64,000 bases of DNA from positions 186,001 through 250,000 of the forward strand of contig CAVWOV010000020.1 in the NCBI GenBank assembly GCA_963756715.1, in the 5' to 3' direction. Positions within the stretch are counted from its first letter, which is position 1, and every line of letters starts with the position of its first letter. Positions 18,350 to 28,258 of this stretch are shown here, one piece after another. The position numbers were made by a program, and so were the translations under genes. Source of the DNA: VAZQ01 sp963756715. GTDB lineage: Bacteria; Pseudomonadota; Alphaproteobacteria; Rhizobiales; Xanthobacteraceae. Below the pieces are notes generated by a model. That model made no database searches and was not told the origin of the DNA. It worked only from the letters and a program-made list of their open reading frames with translations.

Positions 18350-18997
18350 ATGCCCGGGTTTGCCAAGCCGCCGAGTGGTCCGATTGCCGATGGCCCTGCG
18401 GCGGTGACGGTGTCGCCGCCCGAAGTCCTCGCCCAAGGCTTTCGTCCCTACCACCGCTTCCGGTTCACGTTCCCCGGTCAAGAAGCGGAACCGCAAACCC
18501 GCGACATTCTCCGCAGCGGCGCGTCGGTCGCGGTGCTGCCGCTCGATCCGTTGCGCGGCGAGATCATCCTGCTGCAGCAATTTCGGTTGCCGGCGCATCT
18601 CGCGACCGGGAACGGATGCCTGTTCGAGATCGTGGCGGGTCACGTCGAGGCTCACGAAAGCGGGCGTGAAACCGCGCGACGTGAATGCGCCGAGGAGATC
18701 GGCGTCACGCCCGACCCATTGATCGAACTGCTGGCCTACTTCACCACGCCCGGACTTTGCGACGAACAGATCACCCTCTATCTCGGTATCGTCGACGCGT
18801 CGCGCATTCCGGAGCGAGCCGGCCTCGCGACCGAGCACGAAGAAACCTTCCCGGTGCGGGTTCCCATCGACGATGCATTGGCGGCGCTGGCGCGCGGCGT
18901 CCTGCATAGCGGGCCCCTGGTATTGGCGTTGCACTGGCTCGCGCTGAACCGCGCGCGCCTGGACGAGATCGTCCGTACCGGTGCGGCGAAAGCCTGA
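18350..18997 (+). CDS. NUDIX hydrolase, ADP-ribose pyrophosphatase-like
   Basis: NUDIX protein of 215 residues that probably hydrolyses ADP-ribose or a related nucleoside diphosphate sugar. The NUDIX box G-x5-E-x7-R-E-x2-E-E-x-G is complete (GHVEAHESGRETARRECAEE followed by IGV), at about residues 97-119. The NudF-like features LLQQFR before the box and a conserved FTTPG segment after it support the ADP-ribose subclass. GGAG at 18341-18344 fits the ATG at 18350; a GTG directly before it is possible. It follows yejF by 9 bp and overlaps the next gene by TGATG. Confidence 0.85.
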   Translation: MPGFAKPPSGPIADGPAAVTVSPPEVLAQGFRPYHRFRFTFPGQEAEPQTRDILRSGASVAVLPLDPLRGEIILLQQFRLPAHLATGNGCLFEIVAGHVEAHESGRETARRECAEEIGVTPDPLIELLAYFTTPGLCDEQITLYLGIVDASRIPERAGLATEHEETFPVRVPIDDALAALARGVLHSGPLVLALHWLALNRARLDEIVRTGAAKA

Positions 18998-19970
18998 TGG
19001 GTGCGATCCTTCTTGCCGCGGCGGGCATGGATACGGGACCTTGGGAGGAGAGCTTCCGCGCCCTTGCGCCGGGCCGCGACGTTCGGGTGTGGCGGGCGTC
19101 AATGGGCGGTGCTGACGGTATCGCCGATCCGGCCGATATCGCTTACGCCTGCGTCTGGATGCCGCCGGATGGCCTGCTGGCGGCGCTGCCGAAGCTGCGC
19201 GCGGTCTTTTCCCTCGGCGCTGGCGTCGATCACATCCTGTGCGATCCGGCGCTGCCCGGCGTGCCGATCGTCCGGATCGTCGATCCCGATCTCACGATGC
19301 GGATGACCGAATACATCACTCTCCACGTGCTGATGCATCATCGCGGACAGCGGCGCTACGACGCGCAGCAGCGCGAGCATCTTTGGCGTGAACTCCCGCA
19401 GCCGCCGGCGGCGCAGGTGACGGTCGGCATCATGGGCCTCGGCGTGCTGGGCCGCGATGCGGCCCTTACGTTGCGGCGTCTCGGCTTCCAGGGTCGCCGG
19501 ATGGAGCCGGACGCCGAAAGAATCAGGACATCCCGGGCATCGCGGCGTTTCACGGTGAGCACGGGCTCGCGGAGTTTCTCCGCCGCACCGAGATCCTGGT
19601 GTGCCTGCTGCCATCGACGCCGGCGACCAGCGGCATCCTGAACCTTGAGCTGTTTCGCCGGCTCAAGCGTGACGGTGCGCTCGGTGGCGCCTACCTGATC
19701 AACGCCGGCCGCGGTGCGCAGCAGGTCGACGCCGATATTCTGGCGGCGTTGCAGGAAGGATCATTGGCCGGCGCGACGCTGGATGTGTTCCCGACCGAGC
19801 CGTTGCCGCAGACGAGCCCGTTGTGGACCCATCCGAAGGTGACGGTCACGCCGCACTGCGCGGCGGCATCCGACCCGCAGCCGCTCGTCGCCAACATCCT
19901 GCGGCAGATCGACCGGCTGGAAGCTGGGCTGCCGCTCGAACACGTGATCGACCGGTCCGCCGGCTATTGA
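18997..19970 (+). CDS. D-2-hydroxyacid dehydrogenase, glyoxylate/hydroxypyruvate reductase A-like (frameshifted twice)
   Basis: The N-terminal half (residues 1 to about 166, up to LTLRRLGFQ) and the C-terminal half (from about 19527) are in different frames but together make one GhrA-like NAD(P)-dependent reductase. The Rossmann motif G-L-G-V-L-G lies just before the break. The catalytic segments of the second half are INAGRGAQQVDADIL, TLDVFPTEPLP and TPHCAAASDP. Continuity is restored by removing one base near 19489-19493 (CAGGG) and one near 19525-19527 (CAGG). Two extra bases within 40 bp look like sequencing errors, though true decay cannot be excluded. As written the product would be truncated and inactive. 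Confidence 0.8.
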
Positions 19971-20018
19971 GGTCGAGCGATGCCAACCTGCCACAGACCT
20001 GGCAACGTGATGGCGAGA

Positions 20019-20886
20019 TCAAAGCCGCCGCACGCTCGTGACCGTGCTGCCGGCCGCGCGAATGCGCTCGACCGCCGTCCTGATCGGCTCGATCGCAACC
20101 GCCATGTGGAACGCGTTGGCGTGGATCAGGGTCTCGGGGTCGCGCACGATGGCGACGTGCGCCTTCCAGAACATCAGGTCGCCACGCTTCAGACCAGAGA
20201 AGTCATTCGCCGCCAGCGGTGTACCGAGCGTCTGTTCCTGCATGTCGCTGTCGCGCGGGCAGGGCACGCCGCAGGCGTTGAGTGCGACCTGCACAAGCCC
20301 GGAGCAATCCAGGCCGAAGCAGGTCTTGCCACCCCAGAGGTAGGGTGTGTGCAGGAATCGCTCAGCGATTGCCACGAAATCCGTCTGCCATCAGGCCGAT
20401 CGGCGCAAGGTGCCGCGACGGCACGTAACCGCCGGTCGCGGTGATGGCAAACGGTTCCATCATGCGCACGACCGACAGCGTGGCGCCGAGCGGGAGCGCC
20501 TCGATCGGCATGAGCTTGATGTCCGGACCGGGAAGCACCAGGGTCCGGAGCGCCACAACCTTATGGGTCGCGGCCGGACCGGGCGTACCGAGTGCATTCT
20601 CCGACAGGTAGCCGACATAACCATCGCCCTCGAGCTGGCCCCAGGCCCAGCCTTCCTCGGTGGTCTCGTAGACGGTGACGCGTTCACCCTTGAGCGCCTC
20701 GGTATCGAGCGGGCTATCGGGGGAGGGCGTCCGGCGCAGCGGTGTCATCGGTTCGACGATCTCTCGCGGCTCACCCGTCACGAACCGTGCGGCCGTGACT
20801 TTGCCTTCGAGATGCTTGGCGGCCAGATCGGACCGCGCCGGCGTCAACCGGGGATCGGGGGCCATGCGGGGATCGAACGCATTCAT
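20019..20886 (-). CDS. NlpC/P60 (C40) cell-wall peptidase with SH3-like domains (frameshifted)
   Basis: Probable murein endopeptidase cutting D-Glu-DAP bonds. From the ATG at 20886 the first frame gives bacterial SH3-like segments (LDTEALKGERVTVYETTEEGWAWGQ) and ends early at 20362. The second frame gives the catalytic domain, with the Cys in GLDCSGLVQVA and the His in KAHVAIVRDP. One extra base near 20372-20380 separates the two (GMADGF to VAIAERFLHTPY). There is no signal peptide, as in Bradyrhizobium relatives. The gene starts 5 bp after the leucyl aminopeptidase stop, so they form an operon. Confidence 0.82.
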
Positions 20887-20891
20887 TCCGT

Positions 20892-22274
20892 TCAGCCGTA
20901 GCGTGCCGTGAGCAAGGCGTAGAGCGCCCGTGCGGCCTGGCAGTCGGCGCCCTCGGGCCGCCCGGGCCTCGTCGTCTGGCTCCAGGCGAAGACGTCGAAA
21001 TGCAGCCAAGCCTTGGCCGCCGTCACGAAGCGGCGCATGAACAGCGCGGCCGTGATCGAACCGCCAAAGCTGCTGTTGGTGACGTTGTTGATGTCGGCGA
21101 CCTTCGAATCGAGCAACTGATCATACGACCGCCATAGCGGCATGCGCCAGAGCGGGTCGTTCTCGCTCGCGGAATGTTGTGCCAACGCCGCGGCGAGATC
21201 GTCGTCGTCGGTAAAGAATGGCGGGATTTCCGTCCCGAGGGCGACGCGGGCGGCGCCAGTGAGGGTGGCCATGTCGGCAATCAACTCGGGACTTTCCTCG
21301 TCGGCAAGCGCCAAGGCATCGGCGAGGATCAGGCGGCCCTCGGCGTCGGTATTGCCGATCTCGACGGTGAGACCCTTGCGGGACCGGTAGATGTCCCGCG
21401 GGCGGAAGGCCGAGCCCGAGATCGAATTCTCGACCGCAGGAATCAGGACGCGCAGGCGGATTTTCAGGCCGCGATCCATCAGCATGTGGGCAAGCGCCAG
21501 CATCGAAGCGGCGCCGCCCATGTCCTTCTTCATGTTGAGCATGCCGCTTTCGGGCTTGATATCGAGGCCTCCGGTATCGAAGCACACGCCTTTGCCCACG
21601 AGCGTTACCTTGGGATGATCCGGATCGCCCCAGGTGAGGTCGATCAGACGCGGCGCCCGCGCGGCGGCGCGTCCGACGGCATGAATGAGGGGCAGATTGG
21701 CGGTGAGCAGGTTGTCCCCGACCACGGCATGAATCGCCGCGCCGTGGCGGGCAGCGAGCGAACGGGCGGCGTCCTCGAGTTCGGGGGGCCCCATGTCGTT
21801 CGCCGGCGTATTGATCAAATCGCGCGCGAGGAAAATGCCGTCAACGATCCTGGTCAGGTCATCGCCATCGACATTGCCAGGCAGTTCCAGCTTGACGTCC
21901 TTCTCGTCCTGCTTGCGATAGCGGGAGAAGCGGTAGGACCCGAGCGCAAGGGCGAGCGCCGCCAACCGCGAATCATGGGGAGCGTTGGCGAAGCGGTAGG
22001 CTCCGGCCGGGAGCAGGCTGGACAGCGCGCCCGGACGGAACAGGTCGAGGTGGGGATCGTCCAAGGATTCGAGCCCAAAGAGGACCTCGCTCAGTCCGCC
22101 CTCCGGCGAGGGAAGAATGAGGTGCCGCCCGGCCTTCGGTTCGAATCCGGAGGCATCCGCGAACGCGCGGGCGCGCGAATCAAGACGATCGCGCTGCTCG
22201 CCCCAGCTCGTGCCGGTCACGAAGGTAATCGGAACCGTCGTCGTCTGGCCGCGCAATAAAAATTTCGGGTGCAT
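20892..22274 (-). CDS. Leucyl aminopeptidase, M17 family
   Basis: Cytoplasmic dizinc aminopeptidase of about 460 residues. The family signature N-T-D-A-E-G-R-L is present, with further metal and active-site segments VGKGVCFDTGGLDIKPESGMLNMKKDMGG in two parts and ADMATLTGAAR. The frame is open to 22352. I prefer the ATG at 22274 (MHPKFLLRGQ), where the conserved sequence begins, but no ribosome site is convincing, so 22289 or 22352 remain possible. It is paired with the NlpC/P60 gene downstream and divergent from the TPR gene tadD. Confidence 0.9.
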   Translation of the reverse strand: MHPKFLLRGQTTTVPITFVTGTSWGEQRDRLDSRARAFADASGFEPKAGRHLILPSPEGGLSEVLFGLESLDDPHLDLFRPGALSSLLPAGAYRFANAPHDSRLAALALALGSYRFSRYRKQDEKDVKLELPGNVDGDDLTRIVDGIFLARDLINTPANDMGPPELEDAARSLAARHGAAIHAVVGDNLLTANLPLIHAVGRAAARAPRLIDLTWGDPDHPKVTLVGKGVCFDTGGLDIKPESGMLNMKKDMGGAASMLALAHMLMDRGLKIRLRVLIPAVENSISGSAFRPRDIYRSRKGLTVEIGNTDAEGRLILADALALADEESPELIADMATLTGAARVALGTEIPPFFTDDDDLAAALAQHSASENDPLWRMPLWRSYDQLLDSKVADINNVTNSSFGGSITAALFMRRFVTAAKAWLHFDVFAWSQTTRPGRPEGADCQAARALYALLTARYG

Positions 22275-22430
22275 CGTGGAAATGCCCATGAAATGGCCTG
22301 CGGAAGCGCCTTCGGTCGCGGCGCAGGCGGGGAGAGACGCGCTCATTAACACATCTTAACCGGATTGCTTAACTCCCCGTTAAGGTTAACGCATTATTGC
22401 CAGAGTCTCGTGGGGGGCCACGAGGCAGTT

Positions 22431-23255
22431 ATGAAATTATCAACGCGTTTACCAACTTCCCCGACCAAGCGCTTTCTGGCGTCGGTTGCGCTTGCGGCTG
22501 TGATCGCGGTTACGACCACCGGCTGCAAGACCTTGCAACCGGAGATGATCGGCGCGCCAGAGGCTGCCGCGGCGCCGCCCGGCGCGCCCGACACCCGAAC
22601 CGTGATGGAGGCATGGGGCGAACGCTACCGCGCCCAGCCGACCGATCCCGATACCGCAATCAACTACGCGCAGGCACTGCGAGCGATAGGCCAGCGCGCG
22701 CAGGCGGTCGCCGTGCTCGAACAGGCGTCGCTGCATAATCCCAAGCATATGGCACTGCTCGGCGCCTATGGGCGCGCTCTGGCGGATACCGGCGCCTATA
22801 AGCAGGCGATGGACGTGCTCAATCGGGCGCATACGCCCGAACAACCGGATTGGCGCATTCTGTCGGTACAGGGCGCCGTGCTCGATCAGATGGGCCGTCA
22901 CGACGAGGCCCAGCGCTATTATGCGACGGCGCTTCGCATCGTGCCCGACGAGCCCGCTGTCCTCTCGAACCTTGGTTTGTCGTACGCGCTCTCCAAGGAC
23001 CTCGTGCGGGCCGAATCGACGCTCCGACGGGCGTCGACGCAGGCGCGCGTCGATCCTCGCGTGCGGCAGAATCTGGCGCTGGTCGTCGGTCTGCAGGGCC
23101 GGTTCCGGGAGGCTGAGTCGATCGCGAAGGCGGACCTGCCGACGGAGGCCGCCGCCGCCAACGTCGCCTATCTGCGTCAGATGCTGGCTCAGCAGAACGA
23201 CATGAAGCAGCCGGGTCAGGCCGGCAAGCCGAAAGTCCAGGCGAGGGGCAGCTAG
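22431..23255 (+). CDS. tadD: TPR lipoprotein of the Tad pilus system, TadD-like
   Basis: Outer-membrane-associated pilotin-like protein of 274 residues. The N-terminal signal ends in a lipobox (TTTGC, Cys at about residue 30). Several tetratricopeptide repeats follow from about residue 60 to 250 (e.g. ALRAIGQRAQAVAVLEQASL; VLSNLGLSYALSKDLVRAES). TadD helps assembly of the secretin channel in Flp pilus systems. It lies at the edge of the Tad cluster and converges with tadC; a long hairpin separates the two stop codons. The ATG at 22431 directly precedes the signal peptide. Confidence 0.85.
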   Translation: MKLSTRLPTSPTKRFLASVALAAVIAVTTTGCKTLQPEMIGAPEAAAAPPGAPDTRTVMEAWGERYRAQPTDPDTAINYAQALRAIGQRAQAVAVLEQASLHNPKHMALLGAYGRALADTGAYKQAMDVLNRAHTPEQPDWRILSVQGAVLDQMGRHDEAQRYYATALRIVPDEPAVLSNLGLSYALSKDLVRAESTLRRASTQARVDPRVRQNLALVVGLQGRFREAESIAKADLPTEAAAANVAYLRQMLAQQNDMKQPGQAGKPKVQARGS

Positions 23256-23260
23256 TCTAA

Positions 23261-23333
23261 GTGTGGCAGTTTAGAAGTCCGCATTGTTGTTTCCGAGAGT
23301 TTTGCAATGCGGACTTCTGACCCAAAGCCACAC
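23261..23333. terminator. Long two-part hairpin between tadD and tadC
   Basis: AGAAGTCCGCATTG (23273-23286) pairs perfectly with CAATGCGGACTTCT (23305-23318) around an 18-nt loop. An outer 7-bp pair GTGTGGC (23261-23267) and GCCACAC (23327-23333) encloses it. It lies between converging genes and may act as a bidirectional terminator. The 13-mer ATGCGGACTTCTG of its right side recurs at 55847-55859, so it may belong to a dispersed repeat family. Confidence 0.5.
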
Positions 23334-23401
23334 TCGCGGCGAGGCGGGTAGCGGACGTCAAATCAATTCCACTAGATTCGGCGGGGGACGTCCGCGCCCC
23401 A

Positions 23402-24385
23402 TCAATTCACCGCGTTCATCTGCATCACCCGGATCCCCGCCGGTCCCAGGATGACGACGAACAGCACCGGCAGGAAGAACAGGATCATCGGCACCGTGAG
23501 CTTGGGCGGCAGGCCGGCGGCCTTCTTCTCGGCTTCCGACATGCGCATGTCGCGGTTTTCCTGCGCCATCACGCGCAGCGTCTGCGCGAGTGGCGTGCCG
23601 TAGCGCTCGGCCTGCTGCAGCGCCATGCAAACCGACTTTACGCCTTCCAGGTTGGTGCGCTTGGCGAGGTTTTCATAGGCCTGCCGGCGGTCCTGCAGGT
23701 AGGAGAGCTCCGCCGTCGTCAGTGTGAGTTCTTCGGCCAGCGGAATCGATTGGATGCCGACTTCCAGCGACACGCGCTTGAACGCCGCCTCGATTGAATT
23801 GCCGGACTCGACGCAGATCAACAATAGATCGAGCGCGTCTGGAAAGGCGCGCTTGATCGATAGCTGCCGCCGCGTGATCTTATTCTTGATGAAAAGAGCC
23901 GGCAGGTGCATGCCCAAATACGTGGCGCCAATGCACATCGCAAGCTTCAGCATCGGCGGCTGGTCGAGTTTGAGGACAACAAACACATAGAACAGCGACA
24001 CCACCAGTGCGATCACCGGCATCACCAGGCGAAAGAACAGGAAGGTGACGTAGGGGGCTTGGCCGCGATAGCCGGCCTGTACGAGCAGCGCGCGCGCCTC
24101 CTCCTGGCCGACCCACTTTCTCAAATTGAACCGCTCGACGATCGTTTGCATGTATTGCTTGGGCGACTTGCGCAGCGAGATCCTGTCGCCGCGGGCAAGC
24201 CGTTCGCGCTCACGCTGGCGCAGCTTTTCGCGCTCGATTGCCACCGACTTCATGCGCTTCGACAGCAAGTCCGGCGCCAGCAGCGGCATGGCAAGCGTTA
24301 TCACCGTTGCGATCGCGCCGACGGCTGCGAACAGCATCGCCAGAAACCGGGTATCGTGCAGCTTGTCGATGATGAGTTCGATCAT
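23402..24385 (-). CDS. tadC: Tad pilus inner-membrane platform protein TadC
   Basis: GspF/TadC-type membrane protein of 327 residues that with TadB forms the platform on which the CpaF ATPase acts. Hydrophobic segments lie near the N-terminus (FLAMLFAAVGAIATVITLAM), in the middle (YVTFLFFRLVMPVIALVVSL) and at the C-terminus (LTVPMILFFLPVLFVVILGP). A T2SF domain is present with LDLLLICVESGNSIEAAFKRV. It starts 10 bp after the tadB stop and ends the minus-strand operon. Confidence 0.92.
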   Translation of the reverse strand: MIELIIDKLHDTRFLAMLFAAVGAIATVITLAMPLLAPDLLSKRMKSVAIEREKLRQRERERLARGDRISLRKSPKQYMQTIVERFNLRKWVGQEEARALLVQAGYRGQAPYVTFLFFRLVMPVIALVVSLFYVFVVLKLDQPPMLKLAMCIGATYLGMHLPALFIKNKITRRQLSIKRAFPDALDLLLICVESGNSIEAAFKRVSLEVGIQSIPLAEELTLTTAELSYLQDRRQAYENLAKRTNLEGVKSVCMALQQAERYGTPLAQTLRVMAQENRDMRMSEAEKKAAGLPPKLTVPMILFFLPVLFVVILGPAGIRVMQMNAVN

Positions 24386-24395
24386 GATATCTGCA

Positions 24396-25369
24396 TCAGA
24401 AATCGAAATTGATCATTTTTCGCATCACCATCACGCCGGTGAACATCCAGACGGCGCAGCCGGCAAGCATCATCCGGCCCGTCGGGTGGGTCCACAGCAG
24501 TTCGATGTATTGCGGGCTGGTGATGTAGACGAGCGCCGCGACTGATGGCGGCAGCGCGGCGATGATCGAGGCCGAGGCCTTCGCCTCCATCGACATGGCC
24601 TGGATCTTGGCCTTCATCTTCTTGCGTTCGCGCAGCACCTTCGACAGGTTGCCGAGCGCCTCGGAGAGATTGCCGCCGGACTTCTGCTGGATGGCGATGA
24701 CGATGCCGAAGAAGTTGGCCTCGGGCAGCGGAATGCGTTCATAGAGCTTGGTGCAGGCATCGCCAATCGGGATGCCTACAGTCTGGGTTTCGATGATCGC
24801 GCGGAATTCGCTCTTCAACGGCTCCGGCGCATCGGCCGCGATGACCTTCAGACTGTCAAGCAGGGGCAGGCCGGCCTTGACGCCGCGCACAATGGTGTCG
24901 ACCGCATCGGGAAATGCTTGCAGGAACTTGGCTTCGCGCCGCTTCTTAAGGAATTTGAGCAGCCAGAACGGCAGCCCGCCGCCGGCCGCAAATCCGAGCC
25001 CCAGTGCCGAGAGCAGGTCACCATTGAACATGAACATCGACGAAAAATGTTGCGAATCCGAGTGCGATAGCGGTGATGAAGAAGCGCTGCTTCGACCAGG
25101 ATAATCCGGCCTGGGTGATCTTGACCGAAAGCGGTACGGATTTCTGCCTTGGCGTTGCGTTCGTCGAGTTCTTTGAGCGTGATTTCAATCTGCTCGCGGC
25201 GTGACTTCGGCGCATTGCGCGCGGTGCGAGTGGGCAGCGTCGTCGCGCGAGCGACCAATTCCTTGCGTTTCTCGACGTGGGTTTCGCCCGAGAGCGACGG
25301 ATAGATGAAGACCCAGGCGAGGCCACCCATCGCAACGGCTACGAGGAAGAACATGGCGATGTACTGCAT
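24396..25369 (-). CDS. tadB: Tad pilus inner-membrane platform protein TadB (frameshifted twice)
   Basis: The N-terminal part from the ATG at 25369 (MQYIAMFFLVAVAMGGLAWV) and the C-terminal part to 24396 (GVKAGLPLLDSLKVIAADAP; IAIQQKSGGNLSEALGNLSK) belong to one GspF/TadB protein of about 323 residues. A middle piece (SVPLSVKITQAGLSWSKQRF) is in the third frame. Continuity needs one base removed near 25140-25145 and one near 25035-25041. Without correction neither fragment would be functional. It sits between cpaF and tadC with gaps near 10 bp, the normal Tad order. Confidence 0.85.
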
Positions 25370-25380
25370 GGTCGTGCCTG

Positions 25381-26962
25381 TCAGGCCTTCAACTCGTTGT
25401 TGACGGCCTCGGCCGCGTCAAGCGCCGCCGCGAGCCGCTGTTCCTCGCCGTAGTAGCGTGCCCGCTCCCAGAAATCGCGGCCGGCCGATTCCGGTCGAGT
25501 GGTGCCGGCCGACGAGGTTGCCGTGCTCGTCTTCGCCCATCAGGTCGAACACGAACAGATCCTGGGTGATGACGACGTCACCCTCCATACCCAGCACTTC
25601 GGTGATGTGCGTGATGCGTCGCGATCCGTCGCGCAGGCGGGAAGCCTGCACGATCACGTCGATCGATCCGCACAGCATCTCGCGGATGGTTCGCGACGGC
25701 AGCGCGTAGCCGCCCATCGTGATCATCAACTCAATGCGCGAGAGCGCTTCGCGTGGCGAGTTGGCGTGAAGCGTCCCCATCGAGCCGTCGTGGCCGGTAT
25801 TCATGGCCTGCAGGAGATCGAACGCCTCCGGTCCGCGCACTTCGCCGACGATGATGCGTTCGGGCCGCATGCGCAGGCAGTTTTTCACCAGGTCCCGCAT
25901 GGTGACCTGGCCTTCGCCTTCCAGGTTAGGCGGCCGGGTTTCGAGGCGGACCGTGTGCGGCTGCTGCAATTGCAACTCGGCCGCGTCCTCGCACGTGATG
26001 ATGCGTTCGTCGTTGTCGATGAATTGGGTGAGACAGTTGAGGAGCGTGGTCTTGCCGGAGCCGGTCCCGCCCGAGATGAGGGTGTTGACCCGGCAGCGGC
26101 CGATCACGCGAAGAATTTCCGCGCCTTCCGGCGTAATGGTGCCGAACCGCACCAATTGATCGAGCGTGAGCTTGTCCTTCTTGAACTTGCGGATGGTGAG
26201 CGCCGGCCCGTCGATCGCCAGCGGCGGCACAATGACGTTGACGCGCGAACCGTCGGGCAGGCGCGCGTCGCAGATCGGCGAGGATTCGTCGACCCGCCGG
26301 CCGATCTGGCTGACGATGCGCTGGCAGATGTTCAGAAGCTGCTGGTTGTCGCGGAAGCGAATTCCGGTCTTCTGGATCTTGCCCTTGACTTCGATGTAGG
26401 TCGTGCCGGAGCCGTTCACCATGATGTCGGCGATGTCGTCGCGCGCCAGCAGCGGTTCGAGCGGACCGTAGCCCAGCACGTCGTTGCAGACGTCGTCGAG
26501 CAGTTCCTCCTGCTCGGAAATCGACATCACGATCGCCTTGATCGCGATGATTTCGTTGACGATGTCGCGGATTTCCTCGCGCGCGGCTTCAGCATCGAGC
26601 TTGGCAAGCTGCGAAAGGTCGATGGCTTCGATCAGGGCGCCAAAAACGGTGGCCTTGGTCTCGTAGTAGGCCTCCGAGCGCCGGGAGTCGGTCGCCGTGG
26701 GCGCAAGTGGAGGCGAGGTCTCGTTGGGCAGGGTGCGCCGTGCGGTCGGCGGGGCCGACAGGAGTGGCGCACCGAGCCCGGCCGAGGGGATGGGCGCGCG
26801 CCCGCCTTCCATGGCTCCGGTCTGGCTCGGGGCTGGCGGCGGGACGGGCTGCGGCGCAGGCACGGGTGCCGGCACGAGCGCCGGGGCAGCGGGACCGTGG
26901 GCGACTGCGGGACCTGCAGGCGCGCGGTTGTCGGCGGCCGAATTACTACGCTTACCAAACAC
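25381..26962 (-). CDS. cpaF: Tad pilus assembly/retraction ATPase CpaF (frameshifted near the C-terminus)
   Basis: Type II/IV secretion ATPase that powers Flp pilus assembly. A Pro/Ala-rich N-terminal stretch of about 90 residues precedes the conserved core. The Walker A motif is G-G-T-G-S-G-K-T-T near residue 300; the Asp box is in IITCEDAAELQLQQ and the His box in TGHDGSMGTLHANSP. The start is GTG at 26962 with GGAG upstream. The frame as written ends at 25418 with an odd tail (FLGAGTLLRRGT). Removing one base near 25467-25472 restores FWERARYYGEEQRLAAALDA and a stop at 25381, just before tadB. Confidence 0.92.
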
Positions 26963-26983
26963 CTGACTAACTCCGACCAGTCG

Positions 26984-28258
26984 TTACGCCGAACGCTTCA
27001 TCAACTTGTCGAGGAACGGGCTGAGCAGACTCAATTTCGATTTCTTCGTCTCCGAGCGGCCGGTCAGCGCCTGAGCAAGCTGGCGGAACATCTCAGTGGT
27101 CCGATGCGACGACGAGAGTTCCGCGATCATCTGACCATTGTTGGCCGCCGTGCCGAATATCTGCGGCTCGAACGGGATGACGACCAGCGGGTCGTCGTCG
27201 AGCGCCTTGGCAAAATCAGCGGGCTTGATCTCCGGTCGTTTCGGCACTCCGACCTGATTGAGGCAGTAGGACGGCCGGTGATCGTTGGGGCGGGCGCCGC
27301 GCAGCAGATCGAGCATGTTCTTCGCGTTGCGCAGGTTCGCGAGGTCTGGCGTCGCGACGACCAGGATGTCGTCCGCATTGACCAACGCACGCTTCGTCCA
27401 GCCCACCCATTGGTGCGGGACGTCGAGTACGATGCAGGGCACGGTCGCGCGCAACACATCGAAGATGGAATCAAACGCCTCGGCTGAAAAATCATAGACC
27501 CGATCCAGAGTGGCCGGTGCCGCCAGCAGGCTCAGGTGGTCGGTGCATTTCGACAGGAGACGGTCGACGAAGTTAGTGTCGACGCGATCGGGTGAAAATA
27601 CCGCATCCGCAATGCCTTGCGGAGGATCCTGATTATAGTCGAGACCGGCGGTGCCAAATGCGAGGTCGAGGTCGGCGACGACGGTGTCAAGCCGCAGATC
27701 GCGCGCGACCGCCCAGGCAATGTTGTGCGCCACCGTCGAGGCGCCGACGCCGCCTTTCGCTCCGACCACCGCAATCACACGCCCGACGGGCTTCGCATCG
27801 GGAGAGGCGAACAATCCGGAGATCGCCCGCACCACATCGAGCGTACCGAGCGGAGAAATCAGATAATCGCTGATGCCGCGACGCACTAATTCGCGGTAGA
27901 GCAGGACGTCGTTCTGCCGGCCGATCACGACCACGCGCGTGCCCGCATCGCAAACCTCGGCCAGCAAGTCGAGGCCTGCGAGCAGGTCTTCGCCGCGGGT
28001 CTCCGACTCGATGATGATGACATTCGGCGTCGGCGAACTGCTGTAGGCCTCCACCGCGGCCGTGATTCCTCCCATTTGAATCTTGAGATGGGCCTTCCCC
28101 AGCCGTCGATCTTCGCCCGCTGCCTGAATGGCAGCGGCGGTCTCGACGGTCTCGCAGAACGCCTGGATCGAAACGCGCGGCGCCGGCGCGATGTGTTCGC
28201 TGGCTGCGGAGCTCGGGATGCCAGAGCCCTCAGCCCCAGGGGAGTTGGATGTCATCAT
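26984..28258 (-). CDS. cpaE: Tad pilus localisation/assembly protein CpaE (MinD/ParA-like)
   Basis: A 424-residue protein with an N-terminal receiver-like domain (about 60-170, VIIIESETRGEDLLAGLDLL) and a MinD/ParA-type ATPase domain. The deviant Walker A motif is G-A-K-G-G-V-G-A-S-T near residue 190. CpaE places the pilus assembly machinery at the cell pole in Caulobacter. ATGATGA at the start overlaps the restored cpaD stop, so the two are coupled. cpaF follows 21 bp downstream. This gene is intact, unlike its neighbours on both sides. Confidence 0.92.
   Translation of the reverse strand: MMTSNSPGAEGSGIPSSAASEHIAPAPRVSIQAFCETVETAAAIQAAGEDRRLGKAHLKIQMGGITAAVEAYSSSPTPNVIIIESETRGEDLLAGLDLLAEVCDAGTRVVVIGRQNDVLLYRELVRRGISDYLISPLGTLDVVRAISGLFASPDAKPVGRVIAVVGAKGGVGASTVAHNIAWAVARDLRLDTVVADLDLAFGTAGLDYNQDPPQGIADAVFSPDRVDTNFVDRLLSKCTDHLSLLAAPATLDRVYDFSAEAFDSIFDVLRATVPCIVLDVPHQWVGWTKRALVNADDILVVATPDLANLRNAKNMLDLLRGARPNDHRPSYCLNQVGVPKRPEIKPADFAKALDDDPLVVIPFEPQIFGTAANNGQMIAELSSSHRTTEMFRQLAQALTGRSETKKSKLSLLSPFLDKLMKRSA

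Noticed and set aside
22449..22901. Minus-strand open frame opposite tadD
   Set aside because: No motif; the plus-strand frame has a lipobox and TPR repeats.
25499..27487. A 662-residue open frame on the plus strand across cpaF and cpaE
   Set aside because: Antisense to two clear Tad genes; low-complexity composition and no recognisable domain.
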